From Irpex lacteus (lineage: Eukaryota > Basidiomycota > Agaricomycetes > Polyporales > Irpicaceae), in assembly GCA_001986395.2 (NCBI GenBank), contig MQVO02000004.1, forward strand, positions 930,001-994,000: DNA of 64,000 bases, in the 5' to 3' direction. The notes below the pieces were generated by a model. The model was not told the DNA's origin. It searched no databases and saw nothing but the letters and a program-made list of their open reading frames with translations. Made by a program: the position numbers and the translations under genes. Shown one piece after another: positions 46,103 through 57,274 of the stretch (positions are counted from its first letter, which is position 1; each line of letters starts with the position of its first letter).

Positions 46103-47366
46103 GAAATGCTCTTCGAAGCATCAGGTCAAACCCGCCCAATACTATCCCATCGACACTTCGAGGCCCCATTCAGGCAGAACCTTGAGCGCAGCAAAGGCGA
46201 ATTGGAAAGCGTTGCTGCGCGACGAGATTACAAACCGAAGACGACGAGCGGTGTACCGCGTGTCATCTCAACAACAGCGCTGTTAGAAGCCTGGTGGACA
46301 ACCAGTGGACACAATCGAGGCAACGTAGCGTCATCTCGCGCGCCCTATGCTTTAAACTTCAAGCTTCGATAGCTGTCGTGACAGTCATCGAGCCCAGCGA
46401 GCAACATGAGTTCAGGATACGTACAAGTTGACGTACTGTGGCGTACCCTCGTTTATTACACGACCAACCCGCTTAACCCCTCTTTAGTCAACAACCCTCC
46501 TCGCCCTGTCGACAGTCGTCTGTTGGTACTTGTATGCGATCAACGCGCTATGTTTGGCTCCTAAACAATGCGTGTGATAAGCGTACATACTCGAGTACAC
46601 CCCAGATTCCGGGATTCCTCGTCGCCGCTAAGTGTTCGAGACCCCGATTGGAAAACGGCGAGCTTGTCTGGTCAACGGATCGCTGGATAACGGCTTCAAT
46701 ATGTGTCGCTACTGAAGCGCATTATGTCGTCGCATATGATAAAGCTCAGAGCTAAGCTGTGCGACTGTTGAAGGAGTTTGAAGGTCGTTGCTGAAAATAT
46801 TCGACAATTCCGCGATTTCGAACCCCTTAGCGTCTAACACACTATTTCCCGTTAAGGAAGTTGTCTACCTTGGCGATTAACCTCTCCGCGCTCACCCGAG
46901 TCGGCAGTGAGAGCCTGTTGGAAATGATGCGACGGAGCACAGGAACTTTTCGACGGACTTGCAAAACAACCGATGTACACGTAGATTATCTGTATCTCCT
47001 TTATGTTCCGCCCTACACCACAATACACCAGTGTACTAGACAATGCTACTAGTACATGGTCCGATGATCCCGTGCTACTAACTCTACAGCTACAACTAAG
47101 CAATAACAACTATTTGTCTGGTACATTGAACTATTATATGAGAACATAAGGCTCGGCTTGAGTACATTTTTGTGGCAGTGGTTGAACGAAAGCCTTGGTA
47201 ACAACAGACGAGCAATTCCTGGAATAACGGGCCGGAAACACGAGGACAGCGAAGCGACAGCTTGAACAAGAAGAGCGACAAAATGGTTTGAGCAATGTTA
47301 GAAAGGTAATAGAGAGTAAATGAAGTCATAAACATAACGAGAGCCAATAGCTTGGGGACGCGGCCT
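46103..47366. other. 1.3 kb interval without a recognised gene
   Basis: Between the probable dead copy E and the 3' end of copy C. No motif-bearing frame, RNA gene or repeat is visible. Confidence 0.4.
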
Positions 47367-48264
47367 CTAGTTGCCCATCGACATCAAGTCTTGCAGCCAC
47401 AACGCCAGCTCGTCTGCATCATTAGCGCCCTGAATGACAGGGGCAAGAAGCGTGTAAGGCTGGGTGTTGACATAGGAGGTGCCCGGGTCACCCAAGGTAC
47501 CATCCCAGAAGAATTCATCGTGCCAAACCTGTGTGTTCAGCATGTCTACCGATGACATAGGGGCAAAGGTGGGCATGGGAGGGCATCTGCACCTCCTACC
47601 AAAGATCGGCTGGAAGGAGGACTTGGCGACATGATGAAGTTCATAAAGGACCAGGTCGTCCAACGTGATTCCATCGTCGCGGAACATATCGTTTGGGCCG
47701 TCAGGCACTTTCTATAATTTGAACGTGAGAAAACTATAGGACCCTGTACGACCAATGATCCATACATTTTCCATAAAAGCTGCCATGACTTCGGCGATTT
47801 GGGTTACAACTTTGGCACGAGTGTTGGGAATTTGCTGGCCACCCGGCCACGTGTACGCACGTTTTTGAAGCTTGAAGGTTTGATAGCCATCAAGCTGACA
47901 TGGACTGAGCAACCTAGATAGCCGCACAATGGGGGATGGTGCTTACCCGAATAACGAATGTAACTTTGGGGCCACAGCCGCTAAAAACGGGTTCGCCCGC
48001 ATTATCAATTGGCCAAGATGCCTCCGCGGCGTTCGGCTTGAGTGGTACTCCCCTCTGCCCACCGATGGTGAATATGGTAGCGGGCTTAAGCTCTTCCAAC
48101 CACTTCTTTTTTGCTGGTACGTGGATGGTGTGAGGAAGAGGGGCAGAGCAATGAGGGCAACCCTGTAGGGCCGTTGGTCAGTATAACCGCTGTCTACGTC
48201 CAGACACATTCATGTTTACCTTCTGGGCGCAGATATCTGTGTTAAATGGCCGCGATGAGGACAT
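47367..48264 (-). CDS. Small protein C of the tandem unknown family
   Basis: Reads complement(join(47367..47711,47766..47894,47947..48162,48220..48264)), 244 residues, the same length as B. Exon 1 MSSSRPFNTDICAQK; exon 2 (216 nt) GCPHCSAPLPHTIHVPAKKKW ... SGCGPKVTFVIR; exon 3 (129 nt) LDGYQTFKLQKRAYTWPGG ... NTRAKVVTQIAEVMAAFMEN; exon 4 FRDDGITLDDLVLYELHHVAKSSFQPIF and a variable acidic C-terminus. A CPHC pair at the start of exon 2 replaces the single Cys of A and B. Together with A, B, D and E it forms a minus-strand tandem array. No known domain is recognised. Confidence 0.7.
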
Positions 48265-49469
48265 GGTAGAAGCCGTTCTGTTTGATGTGTGGAGACAATG
48301 AGTATCTTAACAAACGCGATGACGCAGCTGAGGATGTAGCCACGATAATGGAGGGGAGAGGGAAGAGGATGAATAAAACGGATTTAGTACCAGATGACGG
48401 CCTTGTTATATGGCCACATGGCTGAGTTCTAATGTCATAATATAATGGATAATTGGATGCTACTGTGCTCGGAGGCTCAAACATGGCGGAGTCCAGGCAA
48501 CAGAGCCACCTCATGCGACTCACACGAGTTGTGGCAGGGTATACCAGCGTGCGAGCGTCCTCAGACCTGCAGCACGAAGTGTAACTCAGCTTGGCAGGCA
48601 ATAAAGGTTCGGATGACTAGGTGGCCACAGAGAGGTTTCTGAGTAGAACGCTTCCTATTACTGAATAGCGGATCAGAATCAGCTGTCATAATGAAACGAA
48701 GGAAGTTCTCCCATCGGCACTGGCATGAGGGACAGATTGGAGAAGAACGCATCCGGAGCGTGCGGAAAGAATAGTATTCGAGTTGCAGTGCATACCATGT
48801 GTTTCCAAGGGTCCTGAACTTCACGTCGAGAAGAGAGGTTCGTAGGGTCTCTAAGCTCTGCTGAAACTGCAGTAGTAGCTTCGCGCAGACCGGACTAAAC
48901 TCACCATCAGCCTCGCGCATCATTGACGAAGGTCAGAGGAAGGGGCCATCGAAAGAGGCTGCACTGCACGCTCCCCGCATCTTACCAGTTCATCGCCTTC
49001 AATTCCATACCCACTTTCTACGCTGGACACGAGGAATCAGGTGCAGTCTGCGACCAATACCAAGTTGTAGGATGGTAAGTCGTGGTGTGGTACAGTCACC
49101 GAAGACATGCTTCCAACCTTACCACAGTGAATTAATGCTGCTGCGCCCATAGCCTGTGAGAGCAAAGAAGTGATAACCAGTGAATGGCACAGCCAGTCCT
49201 AGGCCAGGTGCTGATTCGGAATTGGTACAGTCAAGGTGCAGCGGATGCCGAATCCGAGCCTGAACGGACTCAGAGCTGTAGCGCCCAGGCCACAGCCATG
49301 AGGCCCGTCCGACCATGTCGTGCTCGCCATAGACCACGATGACCACGTACCGTTCACACCACCGAGCCTCGTGCATCATCATCAACGCCAGCTTTTCTAA
49401 CTGCGAGCTCATCGTTGCTCTGCCACCGCCACTACACCCAGTCCGCGTTAACCTGTACTCCGCGCAGCC
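48265..49469. other. 1.2 kb divergent interval between copy C and the hydrolase
   Basis: Promoter space for copy C (minus) and for the alpha/beta hydrolase (plus). Minus-strand frames at 48561-48923 and 49119-49412 are open but show neither motifs nor splice sites consistent with a gene. Confidence 0.4.
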
Positions 49470-50839
49470 ATGCCCTCGATAGACACTCCCTCAGACCACC
49501 TCACAATTTTCGACCCAGCTACCTGTACGCGCAAAGGCTTATGCCCAGTTTCGAGTATTAGACATAAGGACGACCCCCTGGAGAGCCACTCGCTCTACTA
49601 TGAGCTCCATGGAACTGGTCCTGAGAAGGTCGTCCTCATCATGGGGTGAGGATAAGTACTTCGTCACGACTCTTACAATTCAAGACCTACTTAACTTTCG
49701 TGTATGAAGGCTCAATAGTACCTCATTTGCTTGGGAATACCAAGTGAGATACTTCTCGCGCATCGAGAATTATTCGGTCCTGGTCTTCGACAACCGGGGC
49801 GTTGGATACAGCAGCGTCCCCAAAGGGCCCTACACGTACGTTAAGGCTCAAGTTGGCATATGAGTACACTTGTTCACCACTCACACGTTCATTTCCGAAG
49901 AACAAGCACTATGGCTGACGACACGATCGCCCTCCTTAACTATGTTGGATGGACAGAAGCTAGGGATCTGCACGTTGTGGGGGTGTCCCTGGGAGGGATG
50001 ATCGCCCAAGGTGTGTTTTTCACGGCATTCACGTACTCTCTTCCGTACAGGAGGTACTGATATCAAAACTAGAGCTTGCATACAAGATCCCTGAGCGCAT
50101 CCTCTCGCTTACATTGGCTGTCACGACTGCTGGGGGTCGCTTCTGGTCTAACATGTCCCCCGTGAGTGATTCTGTACACCAAATCCGCCGATCATTAATC
50201 AACACGCTCACTCCACGATAGTGGAAGGGTTTCAGATCCTTGTTCAAGTCAGTTCATTCCGACTCGTGTATGCCGCATGGATCTAAACGCCTCCTTCAAC
50301 AGATTGACGTTTACGAAGGAACCAGAAGCCAAGATCCCAATTGTGCTCGATATGCTATACCCCGCACAATGGTTGGACTCCCCCGCAGAGGATGACCCGA
50401 ACGGACGCGCAAATCGGGAGATCGAGGCTGAGGTACGCTATTCTCAGTTGTTGCTATTATCGTTATTATTCTCCCGAAATGAACCTGTCTCATGTTATAA
50501 TCGCAGTCCTTCCGCCGACGCATGGCCATTACTCGCCCACCAACCTTCGTCGGTTCTGTCTCACAAATGGCTGCAGCTTTGACCCACAACGTCTCCCCCG
50601 AGCGACTTCGTCAAATCTCCAGAACGATACCCAAGGTTGCGATTGTCGTTGGAGATGAGGACCATTTGGTACGGGTGAGCAATAGCTTCCACCTGAAGGA
50701 GTGTATGCCAGAGGCGGAATTCGTTCAGTACGAACATACGGGACACGGGCTACCAGCTCAGCAGAGAAGGCGGTTCAACGAGCTGTTGGAACGCGTCTTT
50801 GCTGAGGGGAGGCAGAGGGCTCGCTCGGGTTCTGCATAG
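49470..50839 (+). CDS. Alpha/beta hydrolase-fold protein
   Basis: Reads join(49470..49645,49710..49835,49901..50010,50073..50161,50222..50247,50303..50432,50507..50839), 329 residues, including a 26-nt exon. It starts MPSIDTPSDHLTIF. The fold is recognised by HGTGPEKVVLIMGL (oxyanion region), VLVFDNRGVGYSS, and the nucleophile elbow GVSLGG with Ser130. The C-terminal part has KVAIVVGDEDHLV (Asp269 or Asp271) and YEHTGHGL (His299). A complete Ser-Asp-His triad is therefore present, and an esterase, lipase or similar hydrolase of small esters or amides is expected. No signal peptide is seen, so it is probably intracellular. Substrate cannot be inferred; no biosynthetic cluster enzymes lie next to it. 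Confidence 0.85.
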
Positions 50840-51331
50840 ATTCGCGACGTGAATTGATTAGGTTCATTGATGCTTGTGTAGCCATGCCCTATACCCATCC
50901 GAATACGGGTGCCAACATCGCGGACGGCAGTAGTATCAATTGGTGAATGTGTTCGTGGATCTTAGAGTGTATCGTACAGTTGCGGTAGTTTTGAATCATC
51001 CACCGAGTCAGGAACCGCAGGCCATACTCAATTGAAGTGTGAGATGCTCTGTGACAGTGGCAGGACAACTATGTTGTTTCTTGACACACCACTCACACCG
51101 AGCACTCGTCGAACGTGATGATTGACAATAACACAGGACTCGATGGAAGGTGTCCGTATTACTATCGATGACCCAGTGATGCATAAAAAGAATGCGAATG
51201 CGCGGAGGCTGAGTATGGTTGAACAAAGGCACAGCCGGCAAGTTGTGGATGGCAGAACTCTACTCTATCGTATGTTAATCTATAGCTATCTTGTCCAAGC
51301 CTCTAGACCTATTGTCACAGGCCTCTCGGGT
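50840..51331. other. Convergent interval between hydrolase and transporter 1
   Basis: 492 bp holding the 3' UTRs of two genes transcribed toward each other. Nothing else is recognised. Confidence 0.4.
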
Positions 51332-53255
51332 CTAAACGAGCCAAGTGCCTCGCTCTCCAGCGACCATGCGACGAGATATCACGATGGGGACCTGCCCTGC
51401 CAGTATGGTAACCTTGCAACATGGTTTAGCAACTCAAAGGGCGAGTAGAGGTGGCAGTCGGTACTTACTCCGCTGAAGATTAGTGTCTTTGACCAGACGT
51501 CGTGGTCTCCGAGAAGTGTGCCGTTTATGGGCGCACCGATCAAGGCACCCAACGCACCAAAGAAGAACCCTAGACCCATGCGCAGCCTACCGAAGCAGAA
51601 GGAGAGAAGGACAGAAAATTGGAATATCAGTTCTGAATGAGCGCATGAGAACATTGAAGGCAACCTACCCAATTTCTGCTGGGCTGAGGGCGTGCAGGGT
51701 GATGGCCACTCCGATGAGAGAGAGGTCTAGATGCATACTATGTTAGAGGGTTTCGACAAACATTTTCGAAGATGTGCGCACATGCTCCACTCATGAAACC
51801 AGACAAGATGGCGAAGATGACAATTCCCGCAGTGGTGCTGATTCCGAATAGGGCGAAGATGACCACGGCACAGGCCGCACCACTGAAAATGAGGAGGTTG
51901 AAGACGCCGTACTTGGGTGCGAGCATGTTGGGAATGATACGTCCGAACATAGATGACGCATTGAGTATGGCAAGCTGGGTTGGTATAAGAATGCTATCAA
52001 GAAGTCCATATCGAGAAGCCTGAGCAACGACGTACAGTATAGAACCCAACAGAGTTCGGAACACCATGCGTACGAGCGAATATTTGGACGTAGAAGTCTA
52101 ATGGACAAAGTGGCGAGCATGAGTAGATGGTCATCGTCGTCGAATACTAGGGCACGTACATGGGTAGAAAATACCGATCAGAGAGATGAACGCGCTTTAG
52201 AAGACGATCATGAGTATGAGCCGACGTAAAATAGAATTTGTAACATAGCTTACCCAGAAACGAGTAGCATGTACGGCACGTCTGTAAACAGTACCTTGAG
52301 TTGGCTAGCCATTGAGTCTGTTGATTCTGATGGTTTCACACGTGGGCGCAGCAGCAGATTGGCAACCGCGAGGCATCCTAGGACAACGAAGGCGGCAATG
52401 CGTACTGTCCAAGCAAAACTGACACCATTGCTCAACAGCTTGTTTAGCATGATGGGGAAAACGATTCCGCCAATAGCAGAGCCTGTGCACAGCTTCAGAA
52501 TTTCATCGTTGCAGTATGTCATCGGAGCTTACCAGAGAAAACAATACCCATTGCCATGGAACGACGCTTGCGCCACCTATGAGACTGCACTGCGAGACTC
52601 GGTATGTAGATTAGCCCTCCACCGAGGCCCATTCCAATGCCTTGAGAGAGGATGAGCTGATAGTATGTGTGTGTGTTCGCTATAGAAAGCATAAAGAACC
52701 TATTTATGTTGGATTAGTTATTGTTAGGACAGTGGAACGAAATGGAGTTGGTATACTTACGAGAATGTGAATAGCAAAGAGCCAACAAAGATCGTGTGGC
52801 GGCAATATCCTCGGTCAACGAACTTGCCGGAGACGATGCCCATTGAGGTGAACAAGAAGAGTTGAAGGGAACCAATCCAGCTGATTGAGGACGGGGAGGC
52901 AGTATTAGCCTTCGTGTAGAAGTCCTGGAATACACCGTAGGCGTTCTGGACCCCGAAAGATGCAGCCATGGCCAGCCACCTTGCAAGCATGCAAATGAGT
53001 ATATAGTTCATGGGTCTCAGTGTGTACACACCCTCCAGCAACGTTAGACCATGCATCCCAACCTCCGTCCCATTCTTCGACAATAGTAACAGCGCTCTCT
53101 TGGTCGTCTTGTGAAGGTACTACAGGCTGTTTCTCGACGAGCGATGCACGTCGAGGGACTTGAGAAGATGTGCGAATCGGAAGCTCTTGGATAACAACAG
53201 AGACCTCCTTGTCATCATAAGCCTGTTGACTAGCGGTGAAGACTATTGAGGTCAT
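51332..53255 (-). CDS. MCT-type MFS transporter 1
   Basis: Ten exons: complement(join(51332..51412,51469..51586,51669..51726,51782..51974,52036..52097,52160..52194,52254..52482,52533..52699,52761..52979,53032..53255)), 461 residues. A soluble N-terminus (about 1-70) is followed by the membrane part starting [22 protein letters not shown], with [56 protein letters not shown], a central loop near [11 protein letters not shown], and [21 protein letters not shown]. It ends with GTWLV. This is the pattern of fungal monocarboxylate-transporter-like (MCT/Mch) proteins with 12 helices. Substrates in the family include monocarboxylates and riboflavin; none can be chosen here. Transporter 2 at 57275 has the same exon lengths apart from exon 1. 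It lies 1.5 kb from the 7TM gene R1. Confidence 0.88.
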
Positions 53256-53937
53256 TGTCGGCGTGCTCGAGGTTTCAATTGAAAGAACCCGGGAAGTCGA
53301 CGAGGTATTGAAAGAGAGGGAGGGTGGGACCGACTGGGCGGCTCGTCACAGGTTGCGATACAACATACTGAGCGGCAGTACCTGATATAATGGATTTGTA
53401 AGTCCATCGCCTCTGTCAAACATGAGTTTTACAGCGCCCATACAGAAGATTTCGGCAAGCACGCACAAACGGTTCGCTGCATGCTGTTGTAAGCAGATCG
53501 GATACCATTAGTGTCACTTCAACAACCTACAAACACGATATGGGCCACACAGTTCGCACCCCCAGTGGAGTATAACGCATGCAGTGGTAGCCGGAGAACA
53601 TATGTTGGAGTATTCGGGCATAGGGGATCTATCAGAAGCAGGAATCAGCTGGCATCGCTCTGAAATTCCCATTTATGGCCATGCTTGCGCACGCCATGTA
53701 GATGCTGTCAGTTCACGCAGTACTTTTCCCACCGTGAGATGTACTGCACCATGCTGCTACGTGTTCGAAGAAACACCTGTGAGGCACGACTTACTCCACA
53801 TTGACAGATCCTCAAAATCATTGGCAAACTGCAGCCAATTCGCGCCTAGGGGAAAGGGCTGTCATCCATTCACGGGGCTACCACTCCCACGCGCCCCATG
53901 CTACTATTGGTCAGGCCGGAAGACGCTAACTAGTCGC
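53256..53937. other. Duplicated upstream flank of transporter 1
   Basis: Non-coding. It matches the flank of transporter 2 in several stretches, for example around 53430-53470 against 59390-59430, and 53698-53810 against 59645-59755. This marks it as part of the segmental duplication. It ends at the target duplication of the MITE. Confidence 0.55.
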
Positions 53938-53945
53938 GTTATGTG

Positions 53946-54285
53946 AGGACCCCTGACAATGCGCCTAGAGGCCAGTTTGCCGACCCGGACAGAATCAACG
54001 AGTTTGGGGACCTGAGGCCAGTTTCATCCGGACATATTTTGACCTCAGAGGGGGGTAGGCCAGTTTGTTGTCCGGACATAATGAGTTCGGCGACCCCGGC
54101 GGCTCCGGAAACAGTGAGCGCCAAAGCGCCCCGTGGCCAAAATTTCCCAATTGGGAAGTTTAGCGCTCCAGAAAACGGCCCAAGGCCAGTTTCATCCGGA
54201 CATATTTCGTCAAACCTTCGACCCACCATCCGGACATATTTTATAGGCGCTCAAACTGGCTTCTAGGCGTATTGTCAGGGGTCCT
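53946..54285. mobile_element. 340-bp MITE with long inverted ends and a perfect 8-bp target duplication
   Basis: The ends are inverted repeats of about 34 bp with two mismatches (outer AGGACCCCTGACAAT on both). They are flanked by the identical octamer GTTATGTG at 53938-53945 and 54286-54293. An 8-bp duplication fits the hAT superfamily, though the terminal bases are not the usual CA. The interior carries several copies of a GGCCAGTTT...CCGGACATA unit (at about 54015, 54058 and 54183, plus partial ones). There is no transposase frame. The matching place in block 2 (near 59,950) shows no such element. Confidence 0.85.
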
Positions 54286-54293
54286 GTTATGTG

Positions 54294-54757
54294 AGTAACA
54301 AGCTTTCGATTTTATATCAAGGACGCACCGGAGATATTCTCTTAGTCCGGAGTTAGGTGTGTGAGTGCGACACGCGTCTGCTAGCACATATCAGCCTCCG
54401 GCGCAGCGAAGTAACAAAACAGTTCTTTTGATAGATTGACATCGCTCTGCCAGGTTCTGCTGGCTTTGCACCAGTCAGGCGAAGAACAGTGTCGAAGTGA
54501 TGCACTGTCAAGTATCATTGTGTTTTAATGATCACAACTCTAATCATTTTTCATTCAACAGCGGCCAACACGACTCTATTGCTCACACGGATCAGAGCAC
54601 AGTACGGCCGACGCTGTATAAGCAGTAGATCGCCAATTAGGTCGATGTTTCTTGAGTCGGAAACGCGAACACACCTTCAATAGCAGAACACTCCCTCCAA
54701 GATGAACAATACGTGCGATGTGTATCGGAAATGAAAGCGCGCCAGTGACGGTATCTA
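54294..54757. other. Duplicated interval between the MITE and gene R1
   Basis: Non-coding 3' flank of R1. Stretches around 54518-54560, 54643-54690 and 54708-54790 match 60128-60175, 60185-60235 and 60259-60330 of block 2 in the same order, which supports the segmental duplication. Confidence 0.55.
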
Positions 54758-56197
54758 TCAGCCGAAAGAAACCTGCGTTTCACGACGTTTGTGCCACATA
54801 TCGTCTAATTCAAACGTCTCTTGCCCTCCCATTGCATCGATACCCTTCTTCGAGTCACCGACGAGATCGCTTGACTTGTAATGAACTGCAGGTCCAACAT
54901 CTTCCGCCAACGATTTCCGTGATTGATAGTCTCGCTCTACTTCGACGTGAAGGTGCACGTGAGCCGGAGAAGGTAAAGTCCTTTCGTGATCGCCACGGAA
55001 CGTCGACAAGAATGCAAAGGATTTCGCGGGACCAGTACGTCTACGTGAGTGGTAGAATGAGATAGGGGTGGTGTTATCCTTTGAGGTGTCTTCCTTGTGC
55101 ATAAGCTTGAAGAAGAATGACATCACGACGGAGAGATTTGCCACCAAAAGGCTTATGCCGTCCTATCATGAACAGTATTGCAACGTCAGATAAACCATTG
55201 GGACGGATATAAGAGAATGACTTACATGAACAGTTGCTGCAAACTCTTCAGTGATGCCGCCGATACGAAGCATAGCATAGATATAATATAAGCTGGCAGC
55301 GGTAGTCAATATTGTCGCGGCAAAAATAGCAATGAGCCTGATCTTGGTTCCTTGCGACAAGCTGGCGCCCCAAATGAGTTGGATAGGAGCGAAGACGAGG
55401 ATGGCATCCGTGCCAACAAATGCTATGGACGGGTGTAATATAAGGCACCGTTCCTGCAGAAGAATTTGAGAAAGCAAATTAACATACTGATCGACTGCGC
55501 GATGGCCGCATCATCTCCCAATCTACACTGAGGTGTTGGGTTGTCTCTCCACGTCGGCTCAGGTATACAGATCCAGAATACTTGAGCGAAAAGTATCACC
55601 CAAGAAAGGCCAAATAACCAGGCACACAGCTTGAGAAATTGTCGCATTCTGCCCGCCGAGATGCGAATGACCGTATATAGGATAGATAACCGGGAGGTCC
55701 TATGTCAGCAAGTGTTAATGGTCTGCTATGCAGGCTCGCAAGTGTGGAGATATACCATGTAACTCCGTAGTAGAAATGTATACATCTGGAGCTAGTCTGT
55801 TCATTCTGGTTTTGTCAACGATAAGAATTAACTCACAGCCAATACACCGCTATCTTTGTGTTTTTCGAAAGAGAGTCTGCAAAGCGTTCAGCATCTGTTG
55901 GGCGTGATAGATGGAAAGAAGCATACCAGGATCGGCAGTATGGTAGAAGTTTGCCACAACCAGCACGATAGTACAGATTGCAGCGAATACGACCCAGAAA
56001 TCATCCCACCACAGCTTCTTTCGGCGGTGACGAATCCATAGGCGGACGACAGTGGCCAACAGCGCAGCCCCACAAAGAACACTGTTCACAACTATCGAAC
56101 AAGATTGACGGTAAAGACGTTGCTCAGCATAGGTTTATCAGCAAACCATAGGGTATATGAGGCACTCACTTCGCAGCTGCTTAACTGAGGGGACCAT
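54758..56197 (-). CDS. Fungal rhodopsin-like 7TM membrane protein R1
   Basis: Reads complement(join(54758..55162,55226..55422,55488..55699,55756..55785,55837..55876,55927..56091,56170..56197)), 358 residues, with exons as small as 28-40 nt. It starts MVPSVKQLRIVNSVLCGAALLATVVRLWIRHRRKKLWWDDFWVVFAAICTIV: a first helix, a basic loop and the WWDD(F/Y) motif typical of fungal rhodopsin-like (Fung_rhodopsin/PTH11-related) proteins. Later helices include LFGLSWVILFAQVFWICI, then P(T)PQCRLGDDAAIAQSI, TFVGTDAILVFAPIQLIW and IRLIAIFAATILTTAASLYYIYAM, with ITEEFAATVH. A soluble tail of about 115 residues ends the protein. Such proteins are plasma-membrane-like sensors of mostly unknown ligands. R2 at 61746 has the same exon plan. 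No retinal-binding lysine can be assigned. Confidence 0.82.
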
Positions 56198-57274
56198 AGA
56201 AAACGATCGTGAGAGGGTCGGGATTCGCATCAGAGCCGCCTCTTATACACAGGCGTCCTGCAGGACAGGGAGACTGTGGAAATTTATTCATGGCGTCAAT
56301 AAAAGGTAAGCAACGGTTGTAAATTTAGAACTTACGGAGTACTTCAGCATCTTTTCAATCATAGCGTGACTTCCTTCCGACGGGCAGAAAACTTGAACGC
56401 TGGCACTGCCCGTGCACGCCAATTTCGGAGCTTGTAGTTACAGTAACGCCATCGACGAAGAAGCATCTAGCTAACGTTTGTCGCAGTGCGTCTCTGCTCT
56501 TCCGCCAGCAAAGTGAGTGATGGGACTTGAGCAGAATGCCAATATCCGTAACTGGGGCCCCAAAGCGACGCGAAGCCGCTTGTGTAAGCCGGTTCTAGCT
56601 TGGGAAGTTTCGAGGTCCATTGGCAGCAATCTTGCATTCTTCAAGGGCCGTAATTGTTGTAATATAATTGACCTTCAAGTAGAATTGTTCCACTACTAAG
56701 TAGTACTTCTGATCAGGCTGGTCACTACTTGGTCGACAAAACGTCAGTGTCATGCTTAACACTTCCTTATTTCATTTATGTTGGAACACTACCTCGGCAC
56801 TCGTATGATGGCCAGGCCTGGTGTGAAGACATACTGGAACTGGAGGTCGGACTGTTCACGTTCAACATCATCCTGTTGCCGTCGCGCAATCAGAAATACG
56901 GCGAGGCTCGCCGGCCATCGCCGGCCGTGCGCCACAAAATCTTGGGCTACCTATTAGGGACATAAGCGCCGAAAACACATCGTTGATGTTCATTGAGTGC
57001 TGAAGACGGCGGTCTGCGTGCTGGTCGCGGCTCAATTGGGTAAGAGTCTATAGACAGGGTTGCGAACGAATGTGGTTCCTTTACATCCAAAGGCTCGGAT
57101 CCATATCAGGGACCGCCGAACAGTCATCAGAATATAACGCAAACGACTGAAACTGCTATTCAAGTTCAACAAGTTGCTTGCAGCGACGACCTTGCTTGTA
57201 GTCGTTAAAGTGTCGAGTAACCCCTGACATACACAGAAAATGCTCCAAATATATCACCTTAGGCATCTGGGGGC
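56198..57274. other. Upstream flank of R1 and downstream flank of transporter 2
   Basis: Non-coding. The stretch 56240-56420 matches 60763-60960 in pieces, and 56590-56660 matches 61005-61085, which extends block 1 to about 56.7 kb. No gene is recognised. Confidence 0.5.

Noticed and set aside
48561..49412. Minus-strand frames between copy C and the hydrolase
   Set aside because: No motifs, no similarity to the neighbouring family, and no consistent splice pairs.
53939..54266. Open frames on both strands of about 100 codons
   Set aside because: They coincide with the MITE and its repeated units and reflect repeat structure, not a gene.
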